Below are positions 7,189 to 13,920 of a DNA stretch of 17,914 nucleotides, in pieces. The notes under the pieces were generated by a model. That model searched no databases and was not told the origin of the DNA. It saw only the letters and a list, made by a program, of their open reading frames with translations. The DNA comes from a bacterium (GTDB lineage Bacteria; Patescibacteriota; Saccharimonadia; Saccharimonadales; UBA4665): positions 1-17,914 of the forward strand of contig JAJZWG010000010.1 in the NCBI GenBank assembly GCA_021846795.1. Direction: 5' to 3'. The translations under genes were made by a program, and so were the position numbers. Each line of letters starts with the position of its first letter. Positions within the stretch are counted from its first letter, which is position 1.

Positions 7189-7901
7189 AAACTAATTACG
7201 CCGTTTTTGATCTTGACGGTACTCTCATAAGATGGCAGCTATATCATGCCATTATTGATGAATTAATTAATCTCAAGTTATTAACCACTCAACAAATTCA
7301 AACCATTAATCAAGCTAAACAAAATTGGAAGAATAGACAAACTAAAGCTAGTTTTGAAAAATATGAAAAATATTTAATTAGTCAAACCACTAAAATTATC
7401 TACAAAATGAATCCAAATGATTTTAATCAAATTTGTCAAAATGTTTTTGATCTTTATAAAAATCAAGTCCATAATTATACTTTAAATTTAATGGATAAAT
7501 TACGGTCTAAAAATTATGCCTTATTTTTTATTTCTGGTTCGCCAAAAAATATTGTTGAGTTAATGGCTCAATATTATCAAATTGATGATTTTGCTGGCAG
7601 TAATCTAATTGATAAAAATTCTCCAATTATTGTTATGACCGGGCTACAAAAATTAAAAGCTTTAAAAAAATTAATTATCAAACATCATCTCAGTAATCAA
7701 AATAGCTACGCAGTTGGCGATACTTTAGGCGATCAATATATTCTTGATTACGTCGAATATCCAATTGCTTTTAATCCCAATCAATCACTTTTCGAATTAG
7801 CCACCACCAAACACTGGCAAATTGTAATTGAAAGAAAAAACGTTAACTATAAGTTAATTTATAAAAATCAACAATATGTATTGGCAAAAACAAACTCTTG
7901 A
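7170..7901 (+). CDS. HAD-superfamily phosphatase (subclass IB, SerB-like)
   Basis: This is a cytoplasmic phosphomonoesterase of the haloacid dehalogenase superfamily. Motif I is D14-L-D16-G-T-L with nucleophile D14. Motif II is FISGSP with S122. A Lys around 161-167 serves as motif III, and motif IV is GDTLGD with D184 and D188. An alpha-helical cap lies between motifs I and II (about residues 25-105), as in PSPase-like class IB enzymes. Length 243 is normal. The substrate cannot be read from sequence; relatives act on phosphoserine, histidinol phosphate or phospholipid intermediates. It overlaps the hydrolase by 19 nt and the following gene by 26 nt, so the three are tightly coupled. Confidence 0.85.
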   Translation: MDQKKLKTNYAVFDLDGTLIRWQLYHAIIDELINLKLLTTQQIQTINQAKQNWKNRQTKASFEKYEKYLISQTTKIIYKMNPNDFNQICQNVFDLYKNQVHNYTLNLMDKLRSKNYALFFISGSPKNIVELMAQYYQIDDFAGSNLIDKNSPIIVMTGLQKLKALKKLIIKHHLSNQNSYAVGDTLGDQYILDYVEYPIAFNPNQSLFELATTKHWQIVIERKNVNYKLIYKNQQYVLAKTNS

Positions 7902-8661
7902 ACAACCTCTATTTCCTGATTTATTTTGGGATCAACCAATTAATCAAATTAAAGCTAATAATTTTTGTTTAATTGGTGGTAGTAGTAATGAATTTAAACA
8001 AATATCTTTAGCCTATAATCTTTTTCAACAAAAGAAATATCATCAATTAAATATCATTTTACCTAGCAGTTTGAAAAAAATCTTTCAAAATTATTCAACT
8101 GATTTAATATTTGCTAATTCTAATCAAAGCGGGGGATTTGACTTAACAGCCTTTGGTTTAATTGAAGAATACAGCTTAAAAAGTGATATTTTATCGTTAA
8201 TTGGTGATTTTTCAACCAATAGTGAAACAATTATTTTAATTGAAAAAATTATCCAAAATATTAAAAAAATAAAGATTATCAGTCATGATGCTATCATTGA
8301 TAACTTTCAACCAAATCAAACAGTTATAATTATCAATTTTAAAAAATTACAGAAATTATTAAAAAATTTTCATTATCATCAAGCTATTACATCTAACATG
8401 GAATTAATGAATTTAATAGAAATAATTAATAATTTTTGCCAACAATTTAATTTAGCTTTAATAGTTGAGTTTAATCAAAATTTCATAGCTTTTTACAATA
8501 ATCAAGTTAGCTTAACTAAAGCTGTCAATACGGTAAATTGGGAAACCAATTTAAATGTTTTAAGTAGTTATTATTTAGCTAATAATTATAATAAAATCTT
8601 TGAAGCAATTAGCTGTGCTATTTATGATTTTGTTAAATTTGGTGCCGCGAGACGGACTTGA
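7876..8661 (+). CDS. hypothetical protein, possibly a degenerate ribokinase-fold (NNRD/YjeF-C-like) protein
   Basis: I do not recognise it firmly. Its layout resembles ADP-dependent NAD(P)H-hydrate dehydratase (NNRD). FCLIGGSSN (30-38) stands where the first strand and GGS loop are expected. LIGDFSTNSET (108-118) replaces the GPGLG-x-x-x-E-T loop, SHDAI (136-140) the D-A-D-A-L strand, and WETNLNVLSSYYLA (222-235) the G-T-G-D-V-L-A-G anion-hole helix. The catalytic GTGD is lost (T-N-L-N), so if the homology is right the protein is probably inactive as a dehydratase. It overlaps the HAD gene by 26 nt. Its last seven codons (the end of KFGAARRT) and the TGA stop lie on the antisense strand of tRNA-Leu. 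It is very rich in Asn, Gln, Ile and Lys. Confidence 0.55.
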   Translation: MYWQKQTLEQPLFPDLFWDQPINQIKANNFCLIGGSSNEFKQISLAYNLFQQKKYHQLNIILPSSLKKIFQNYSTDLIFANSNQSGGFDLTAFGLIEEYSLKSDILSLIGDFSTNSETIILIEKIIQNIKKIKIISHDAIIDNFQPNQTVIIINFKKLQKLLKNFHYHQAITSNMELMNLIEIINNFCQQFNLALIVEFNQNFIAFYNNQVSLTKAVNTVNWETNLNVLSSYYLANNYNKIFEAISCAIYDFVKFGAARRT

Positions 8662-8726
8662 ACCGTCACGAGATAAATCTCACAGGATTTTGAGTCCAGC
8701 GTGTCTACCAATTCCACCACCGCGGC
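8640..8726 (-). tRNA. tRNA-Leu(CAA)
   Basis: A class II tRNA of 87 nt that reads UUG. Acceptor GCCGCGG pairs with TCGCGGC (last pair G-T), the discriminator is A and the CCA end is encoded (8642-8640). The anticodon loop CTCAAAA holds CAA at 8692-8690. The anticodon stem CTGGA/TCCTG has a T-T mismatch at its second pair. The variable arm GAGAT-TT-ATCTC forms a stem, and the T arm is GACGG-TTCAAGT-CCGTC. Its 3' part overlaps the end of the convergent protein gene by 22 nt. Confidence 0.95.
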
Positions 8727-8737
8727 CAACAAATTAG

Positions 8738-8743
8738 ATTATA
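8738..8743 (-). promoter_or_regulatory. -10 box of tRNA-Leu
   Basis: A perfect TATAAT on the minus strand, 11 nt before the tRNA 5' end. No good -35 is seen; the position with a 17-bp spacer reads TTTATT. Confidence 0.5.
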
Positions 8744-8752
8744 GCAGATTAC

Positions 8753-8763
8753 TATAATATAAT
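8753..8763 (+). promoter_or_regulatory. tandem TATAAT boxes upstream of the sortase gene
   Basis: Two TATAAT hexamers overlap by one base (8753-8758 and 8758-8763). No clear -35 is visible. AAAAGGG (8765-8771) follows, but it is 17 nt from the ATG at 8789, too far to be a normal ribosome site. Confidence 0.4.
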
Positions 8764-8788
8764 AAAAAGGGTAAACTTCTAAGTTATA

Positions 8789-10024
8789 ATGCAACCATCA
8801 AAACCTTCTAAAGATCTTAATAACTCCAAAGCCATAGATTTTTTAAAACAAAGACTTAACAAAATCTATAGTGATAGTCCTAGTGTCTTAGACGAGGAAT
8901 TAATTCAAGAAATCAATCCTGATCCCAGTCCTCATCAACAATTTATCCAAAGTTTAATTAAATCAGGCAAGAATATTGCTGAAATTCAAACCGAGTGGCA
9001 TAATTATTACCTCCAATTACCCGATCAAGAAAAGTTAACCGTTTGGCAAGAATTTTACGAAACAACTAATCAACGAATTGAAAAACAAAACAAAGATTAT
9101 CAAAAAAGTTTATCTCAACATAAATCAAATATTACCAATCAAAGAAAAAAATTTTTAAAACGTTTTACTGAAGAATCCCATCAATCAACAAATTATCAAT
9201 CAACTTACTACAATAAACCAAAAAAACATTTTCATTTTAAAGCTCACCTAAAAGCTTTAATATTTGGTTTAAGTATTGGCTTTTTAGCTATTTTTATATT
9301 TTTATTTAGTTTTTTTAATCAAATAATTATTACACCTTTTATTCAGCCAAGTTCAGTCGCTTCAGCCACTCCACTTATTTTAACCGCCAATGATCGAGCT
9401 CCTTCACCAACACCTGAAGTTATCATACCGAAAATTAATGTCCAAATCCCAATTCATTATAACGTTAATACTACTGACGAATACATTATCGAAAATAACT
9501 TAGAAACTGGAGTTGTGCATTTTCCCACAACTGTCTTGCCGGGACAAAATGGTAATGCTGTTTACTTTGGTCATTCAGCTAATAATATTTTAAATCCTGG
9601 AAAATATAAGTTTGCGTTCGTTCTACTACACACTTTAGTTGATGGTGATACATTTTATTTAACTTATAATGATAAAATTTATACCTATAAAGTTATTTCT
9701 CATTTTGATGTTTCACCAAATGATGTTGGTGTTTTAGGGCCCGTACCAGGTCAAACTGCCACCGCCACATTAATTACTTGTGACCCACCAGGTACCTCAC
9801 TTTACAGATTAATTGTTATCGGTAAACAAATTTATCCCAACCCTAACAATAATACTACACCTAAAACTGTTAATAACTTTCAAATACCGACTAAACTACC
9901 TAGCAACGGTCCTAGTTTATTCTCAACTGTTTTTAGCTCTTTAACCAATAAAATTATTGGCGTCTTAATTGCAGCTGTCTTTATTGTTGTAACTATTAAA
10001 TGGCTTTATTCGTTTCGAGACTAA
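8789..10024 (+). CDS. sortase family cysteine transpeptidase with long N-terminal cytoplasmic region
   Basis: A membrane-bound transpeptidase of the sortase fold that would cut sorting signals and attach surface proteins to the envelope. Residues 1-150 are hydrophilic and probably cytoplasmic, with a Trp/Tyr-rich helical stretch (about 60-95) containing EWHNYY and VWQEFY. Helix 155-180 is membrane-spanning, 182-210 is a Pro/Ser/Thr linker, and 211-347 is the sortase barrel. Active-site residues are H262 (FGHSA), C331 (TLITCDPP) and R340 (LYRLIVIG). A second hydrophobic helix at about 388-406 anchors the C-terminus. Length 411 is roughly twice that of a simple sortase, owing to the N-terminal extension. 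I cannot assign a class with certainty. No LPxTG-type substrate is encoded nearby. The gene ends with a 4-bp tail-to-tail overlap with the PEGA gene. Confidence 0.9.
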   Translation: MQPSKPSKDLNNSKAIDFLKQRLNKIYSDSPSVLDEELIQEINPDPSPHQQFIQSLIKSGKNIAEIQTEWHNYYLQLPDQEKLTVWQEFYETTNQRIEKQNKDYQKSLSQHKSNITNQRKKFLKRFTEESHQSTNYQSTYYNKPKKHFHFKAHLKALIFGLSIGFLAIFIFLFSFFNQIIITPFIQPSSVASATPLILTANDRAPSPTPEVIIPKINVQIPIHYNVNTTDEYIIENNLETGVVHFPTTVLPGQNGNAVYFGHSANNILNPGKYKFAFVLLHTLVDGDTFYLTYNDKIYTYKVISHFDVSPNDVGVLGPVPGQTATATLITCDPPGTSLYRLIVIGKQIYPNPNNNTTPKTVNNFQIPTKLPSNGPSLFSTVFSSLTNKIIGVLIAAVFIVVTIKWLYSFRD

Positions 10025-11502
10025 CTAACAAAAGTAGCTGTTTGAGTTAAATAGCCTAAATTCTTTTTATTAACAATTGTATAAATATATTGATAATTAC
10101 TGTCAAAAAAAGGCAAATATTGACTACTGGCTGGTTCTAAAATATGTAAATTCTGATCATTAAAATCAAAAACTAAAAGATGATTATTGGTAATATAAAC
10201 TAGCCGGTCACCATCCATCCAAGTAGCATTAGTCTGAGGAGCTTGTAAAGGATAAGGAACTAAATAATTATAGGCTGAACCACTTTGTTCATTATAAACT
10301 GCAAAATGATTACCATTTTCCACCATAATAAATTGAGCGTTATCTGAAAAACTTAAATAATTGGGATTATCAATTCTTAAAACTTGAATCGGAAAAGGTT
10401 TTTGAGTTGGATCATTAATAATTTGATTGACTGGATCTTGATAAATATTAACGTCAGGATTATTGTTTTGACCAACTACAACATATTGAACATCATTATA
10501 ATTTGTTAAATCAAGTAAATACAGGGAAGCTAATGATGTTTCTTTAATAAAATAATTAGTTGAACCAACTTCTTCTTCAACTAAAGCTTTACCAGTTGGT
10601 GCATTCAAAGTTGTTACATATAAAATCGTATTAGTTGAATATGTCTTATAAGCTAAAACTTGACTTAAAACTGAATTAATCACAAGTGGACTATTTAAAC
10701 TAACCTGATCCAAAACTTTAGTATTGGTATTATATAAATTATACAAATTATATTGATTATTAACCAAACTAATAGAATTAAAATTATAAGTTTTAAATAG
10801 TTGAGATAAATTAACACTTTTTGCTGGGTTTGCAATGTTAACTAAAATAAATTCTGATGTATTATTAAAATTGTATTTCAATAAAACATTTTGATTGTCG
10901 GTAGACCACTGAATTAATTGCCAACTTTGTCCACTAAGATTAGTTGGCATCGAACTAGGGTATAATACATTATTTGGAATAGCTATAATTTGTGGTACTG
11001 ATCCTGGTGAGTTTAAATTAAAAATATCAAAATTAGTTGGGATATTAGTATTCTCAACCATTAAATATTGACGACTAGGTGATTGAGAAGCAAACTGAGG
11101 TTGAGCCGAAAAAACATCTATATTATGAGTAATTAATTTTTTAGGGAATAAAAATGGATAATCATATTTTTGAACAGTACCACCAATAACTTGAATTTGT
11201 CGACGCCAGCTCATATAACCTTTAGCTGAAATCTTAATATTATAAAGTCCACTAGGCAACAAAAAACTAGTGTTGGTAGGAGAAGGTTCTAATTTACTAT
11301 TAACATAAATATTGGCCGGATTAGGTTGAGAATCAAAAAAAACTAAACCACTTTGGATAACTCCATTTTTAGAAATTCTATAACCTTCGGTAACATAAAC
11401 TAAAATCAACGTCGACAATATCACCATAATTGCAATTAAACAATAGCCAATTAATAATAAGATTTTTTGGCGTCGAGCTTTTTTAAGATCTAAATAATCC
11501 AT
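10021..11502 (-). CDS. PEGA-domain membrane protein with predicted beta-propeller
   Basis: A surface-exposed protein anchored by one N-terminal helix (about 14-37) after a short basic cytoplasmic tail. Residues ~50-115 are a PEGA domain, recognisable from the repeated pattern D-S-x-P-x-x-A-x-I-Y-V-N, L-P-S-G-x-Y-x-I and A-K-G-Y-x-x-W. PEGA domains are found in many surface-layer and envelope proteins. Residues ~120-493 hold repeated beta-strand blades, such as SPSRQYLMVEN, WSTDNQNVLLK and SFSDNAQFIMVEN, that resemble WD40-like/TolB propellers. No enzyme motif is visible. Its function is unknown; envelope binding or scaffolding is likely. Stop TAG overlaps the sortase stop TAA on the bases CTAA. 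Transcription is divergent from the gene at 11603. Confidence 0.82.
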   Translation of the reverse strand: MDYLDLKKARRQKILLLIGYCLIAIMVILSTLILVYVTEGYRISKNGVIQSGLVFFDSQPNPANIYVNSKLEPSPTNTSFLLPSGLYNIKISAKGYMSWRRQIQVIGGTVQKYDYPFLFPKKLITHNIDVFSAQPQFASQSPSRQYLMVENTNIPTNFDIFNLNSPGSVPQIIAIPNNVLYPSSMPTNLSGQSWQLIQWSTDNQNVLLKYNFNNTSEFILVNIANPAKSVNLSQLFKTYNFNSISLVNNQYNLYNLYNTNTKVLDQVSLNSPLVINSVLSQVLAYKTYSTNTILYVTTLNAPTGKALVEEEVGSTNYFIKETSLASLYLLDLTNYNDVQYVVVGQNNNPDVNIYQDPVNQIINDPTQKPFPIQVLRIDNPNYLSFSDNAQFIMVENGNHFAVYNEQSGSAYNYLVPYPLQAPQTNATWMDGDRLVYITNNHLLVFDFNDQNLHILEPASSQYLPFFDSNYQYIYTIVNKKNLGYLTQTATFVS

Positions 11503-11530
11503 CGTTTATAAAATTTCAGTAATTTTTAAC

Positions 11531-11558
11531 ATAATAATAATTATCTAACTACTTGCAA
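11531..11558 (-). promoter_or_regulatory. promoter of the PEGA gene (shared -35)
   Basis: Minus strand: TTGCAA (11558-11553), a 16-bp spacer and TATTAT (11536-11531), 28 nt before the ATG at 11502. TTGCAA is self-complementary, so the same hexamer also serves the opposite promoter. Confidence 0.45.
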
Positions 11559-11581
11559 CTAAAGACAAGAGGCGTTAAAAT
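11553..11581 (+). promoter_or_regulatory. promoter of the 11603 gene (shared -35)
   Basis: TTGCAA (11553-11558), a 17-bp spacer and TAAAAT (11576-11581). Transcription would start near 11588, about 15 nt before the ATG at 11603. Confidence 0.55.
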
Positions 11582-11602
11582 TAGCATAAGTGGATTCAAA
11601 CA

Positions 11603-12463
11603 ATGAACGAAAATAAAAAAAACGTTAATAAACTTAATCACATTACACCTCATCAAACCATTCGTTCAACAACTCTAAGACGTGATAGTTTAAAAAAACC
11701 GACTAATTTAATCTCTGATCTAGTACCACCATCAACCAGTATAAAACATGACTTAACTAATCGATTAACTAGAAGTCAAAAAATTTCAAAATCTGATAAA
11801 ATTCAAAAGTTTAATCTTAAATTTACAAATCAATCAGATCAAACCAAATCTAGTCAAAAATTTCAAGGTTATAATTTTAAAAGTTCTAAGACTAATCAAG
11901 CACCAACTCAACCTAGTCAAGCTATTTTTGAATTGGCCTATCAAAAAGCTTGGCAAAATCAATCAAAACAAACTAATCATTTAAGTAAAAAACCAAAAAA
12001 ATTTAATTATAAACTTCAACTTGGTTTAGTGGTTATTGTCATGATTGTCGCCTTACTTGGTTATCTTAATTTAAAACAAGATCAAAAAAATTACTTATTA
12101 AAACAAGATCAAAAGGTGGGCTTTAACACAACTTTACCAAGTTATATTCTGCCCGGCTATTCAAATATTAATCAAAATTTTCAAAAAAATAATTTTACAG
12201 ATTATTTTAAAAGCAATCTCAGTAATCAAAACTATCAAATTAATGAATCTCATATTACCACTTCAAATCCTCAACAAGTTATTAAAAAATTTGTTCTATT
12301 TAATTATGGCATTTATCAAAAAATTCAAATTAATCAAATAACCGTCTATCTTAGTTCAACTAATGATGCAACTTGGTATAACCATAATATTTGGTATAAA
12401 CTTATTAATCATGACAAAACTCTTTCTATTCAACAAATAATTTCTATAGTTGAATCTGTCTAA
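11603..12463 (+). CDS. single-pass membrane protein of unknown function
   Basis: I do not recognise a family with confidence. Residues 1-137 are basic, Ser/Thr/Asn/Gln-rich and probably disordered in the cytoplasm. One hydrophobic helix spans about 138-157, and residues ~158-286 are outside the membrane. Just after the helix, LKQDQK occurs twice with a nine-residue period, encoded by a 17-bp exact direct repeat. The C-terminal 110 residues have the shape of DUF4367-like domains: a proline-glycine start (LPGYSNI), a strand with IWYKLIN and a final helix (LSIQQIISIVESV) resembling 'L-S-x-E-E-L-I-x-I-A-E-S-L'. This last comparison is from memory and is tentative. It stands alone with its own promoter, divergent from the PEGA membrane protein. 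An envelope role is likely from topology. Confidence 0.7.
   Translation: MNENKKNVNKLNHITPHQTIRSTTLRRDSLKKPTNLISDLVPPSTSIKHDLTNRLTRSQKISKSDKIQKFNLKFTNQSDQTKSSQKFQGYNFKSSKTNQAPTQPSQAIFELAYQKAWQNQSKQTNHLSKKPKKFNYKLQLGLVVIVMIVALLGYLNLKQDQKNYLLKQDQKVGFNTTLPSYILPGYSNINQNFQKNNFTDYFKSNLSNQNYQINESHITTSNPQQVIKKFVLFNYGIYQKIQINQITVYLSSTNDATWYNHNIWYKLINHDKTLSIQQIISIVESV
12071..12114 (+). repeat. 17-bp exact direct repeat inside the 11603 gene
   Basis: TTAAAACAAGATCAAAA occurs at 12071-12087 and again at 12098-12114, offset by 27 bp (nine codons, in frame). It encodes the repeated LKQDQK. Confidence 0.85.
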
Positions 12464-12478
12464 ATTACTAAAAATATA

Positions 12479-12484
12479 TATAAT
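12479..12484 (+). promoter_or_regulatory. -10 box of gltX
   Basis: TATAAT ends 3 nt before the first ATG (12488) and 6 nt before the second (12491). No good -35 is visible; CTGTCT (12456-12461) is at 17 bp. The distance fits transcription starting at the second ATG. Confidence 0.45.
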
Positions 12485-12487
12485 ATA

Positions 12488-13918
12488 ATGATGGTTAGAA
12501 CTCGCTTTGCACCAAGTCCAACTGGCTATATGCATGTTGGTAGTGTCAGAACAGCTTTTTTCGCTTATTTAATTGCTAAACAACATAACGGGCAATTTAT
12601 CTTAAGAATTGAAGATACTGATCAAAATCGATTAGTAACAAATTCAGTTAATCATATTATAAAAACTCTTCATGAACTTAATATTGTTTATGATGAAGGT
12701 CCAGATATTGGTGGCCCATATAGTCCTTACCGACAAAGCCAAAGATTAGAAATATATCATGAATGGGCTTTAAAATTATTAAATAATGGTCGAGCCTACG
12801 TTGACTTAACTAGTCAAGATGAGCTAAATCAACTCAGAAATTTATCTAAAAACCAACAAAAACCTTTTTTGTTTCGAGATTATCGACCAACCAGTCAACA
12901 TCAATGGCAAATTGGCCAACCATTAAGATTTTTATCAAACCCCAAACCATACTCTTGGCATGATGAAGTTATGGGAGACTTATCGGCTGGACCAGAAGCT
13001 GTTGACGATTTTATTTTAATTAAATCTGATGGTTATCCAACTTATAATTTTGCTCACATTGTTGATGATTACTTAATGAAATGCACTCATGTAGTTAGGT
13101 CCAATGAATTTATTGCTTCAATGCCAAAGTTTTTAAATCTCTACGAAGCGCTTGATATTGAAAAACCACTACTAGTAACTTTACCACCAATCATGAACGA
13201 CGCTGGTAATAAAAAACTATCTAAAAGAGATGGCGCTAAAGATATTTTAGATTATCTTAAAAATGGTTATTTAAAAGATGCTTTATTAAATTTCTTAGCT
13301 ACTCTAGGTTGGAACGATGGTAGCACTCAAGAAATTTTTTCAGTTCAGGAAATCATTAACAAATTTGATATTCATCGTGTTCAAAAAAGTGGCGCTAAAT
13401 TTGATCAAAAACGTTTAGACTGGATGAATTCTCAATATATTAAAAAATTATCTGCCGACCAACTCATTAAATTATTAAAACCGTTTTGGCCTCAATCGGC
13501 TAACAATTATCAATCAGACTATTTATTACAAGTTGCTAAAATTTTTCAAGATCGAATCAGATATGGTCAAGAAATTAATCAATTAAGTGATTATTTTTTT
13601 GAAGACAAAACCGTTAATCTTGATTTAATATTTCAAGATAAACAATTGAAAAAACTTGAAAAAAATATTTTAATTGATTTATTAGAAATTACTATTAATG
13701 AATTAAAAAATACTTTATTTGACCAGAATTTAACCACCAAACTTAATCAATTACTAATTCAAACCAATCAAAAACCTAATGTTTTATTTAGTTTAATTAG
13801 AATTGCCACAACTCAGTCTCCACACAGTCCAGGACTTAGTGAAACTATGCAAATTTTAGGTCAAAAAACTTGTTTAAGAAGACTCCATCAAACTATTGAT
13901 GAACTTAAGAAAAATTAA
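12488..13918 (+). CDS. gltX: glutamyl-tRNA synthetase
   Basis: A class I aminoacyl-tRNA synthetase that charges tRNA-Glu. It has FAPSPTGYMHVGS (8-19, HIGH-type motif), RIEDTD (40-45), DGYPTYNFAHIVDDYLM (181-197) and KLSKR (243-247, KMSKS-type loop), followed by the helical anticodon-binding part. Length 476 is normal. The insertion where many homologues carry zinc-binding cysteines has none here (about 105-125). There are two adjacent ATG codons, 12488 and 12491. Starting at the second gives the usual MVRTRFAPSPTG and fits a leaderless transcript from TATAAT at 12479, so the true start may be 12491. Whether it also charges tRNA-Gln (with GatCAB) cannot be decided from this window. The histidine kinase begins 2 nt after its stop codon. 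Confidence 0.96.
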   Translation: MMVRTRFAPSPTGYMHVGSVRTAFFAYLIAKQHNGQFILRIEDTDQNRLVTNSVNHIIKTLHELNIVYDEGPDIGGPYSPYRQSQRLEIYHEWALKLLNNGRAYVDLTSQDELNQLRNLSKNQQKPFLFRDYRPTSQHQWQIGQPLRFLSNPKPYSWHDEVMGDLSAGPEAVDDFILIKSDGYPTYNFAHIVDDYLMKCTHVVRSNEFIASMPKFLNLYEALDIEKPLLVTLPPIMNDAGNKKLSKRDGAKDILDYLKNGYLKDALLNFLATLGWNDGSTQEIFSVQEIINKFDIHRVQKSGAKFDQKRLDWMNSQYIKKLSADQLIKLLKPFWPQSANNYQSDYLLQVAKIFQDRIRYGQEINQLSDYFFEDKTVNLDLIFQDKQLKKLEKNILIDLLEITINELKNTLFDQNLTTKLNQLLIQTNQKPNVLFSLIRIATTQSPHSPGLSETMQILGQKTCLRRLHQTIDELKKN

Positions 13919-13920
13919 AA

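Noticed and set aside
8785..8790. TATAAT overlapping the sortase ATG as its promoter
   Set aside because: Transcription would start after the start codon, and no downstream Met is available. The boxes at 8753-8763 are better placed.
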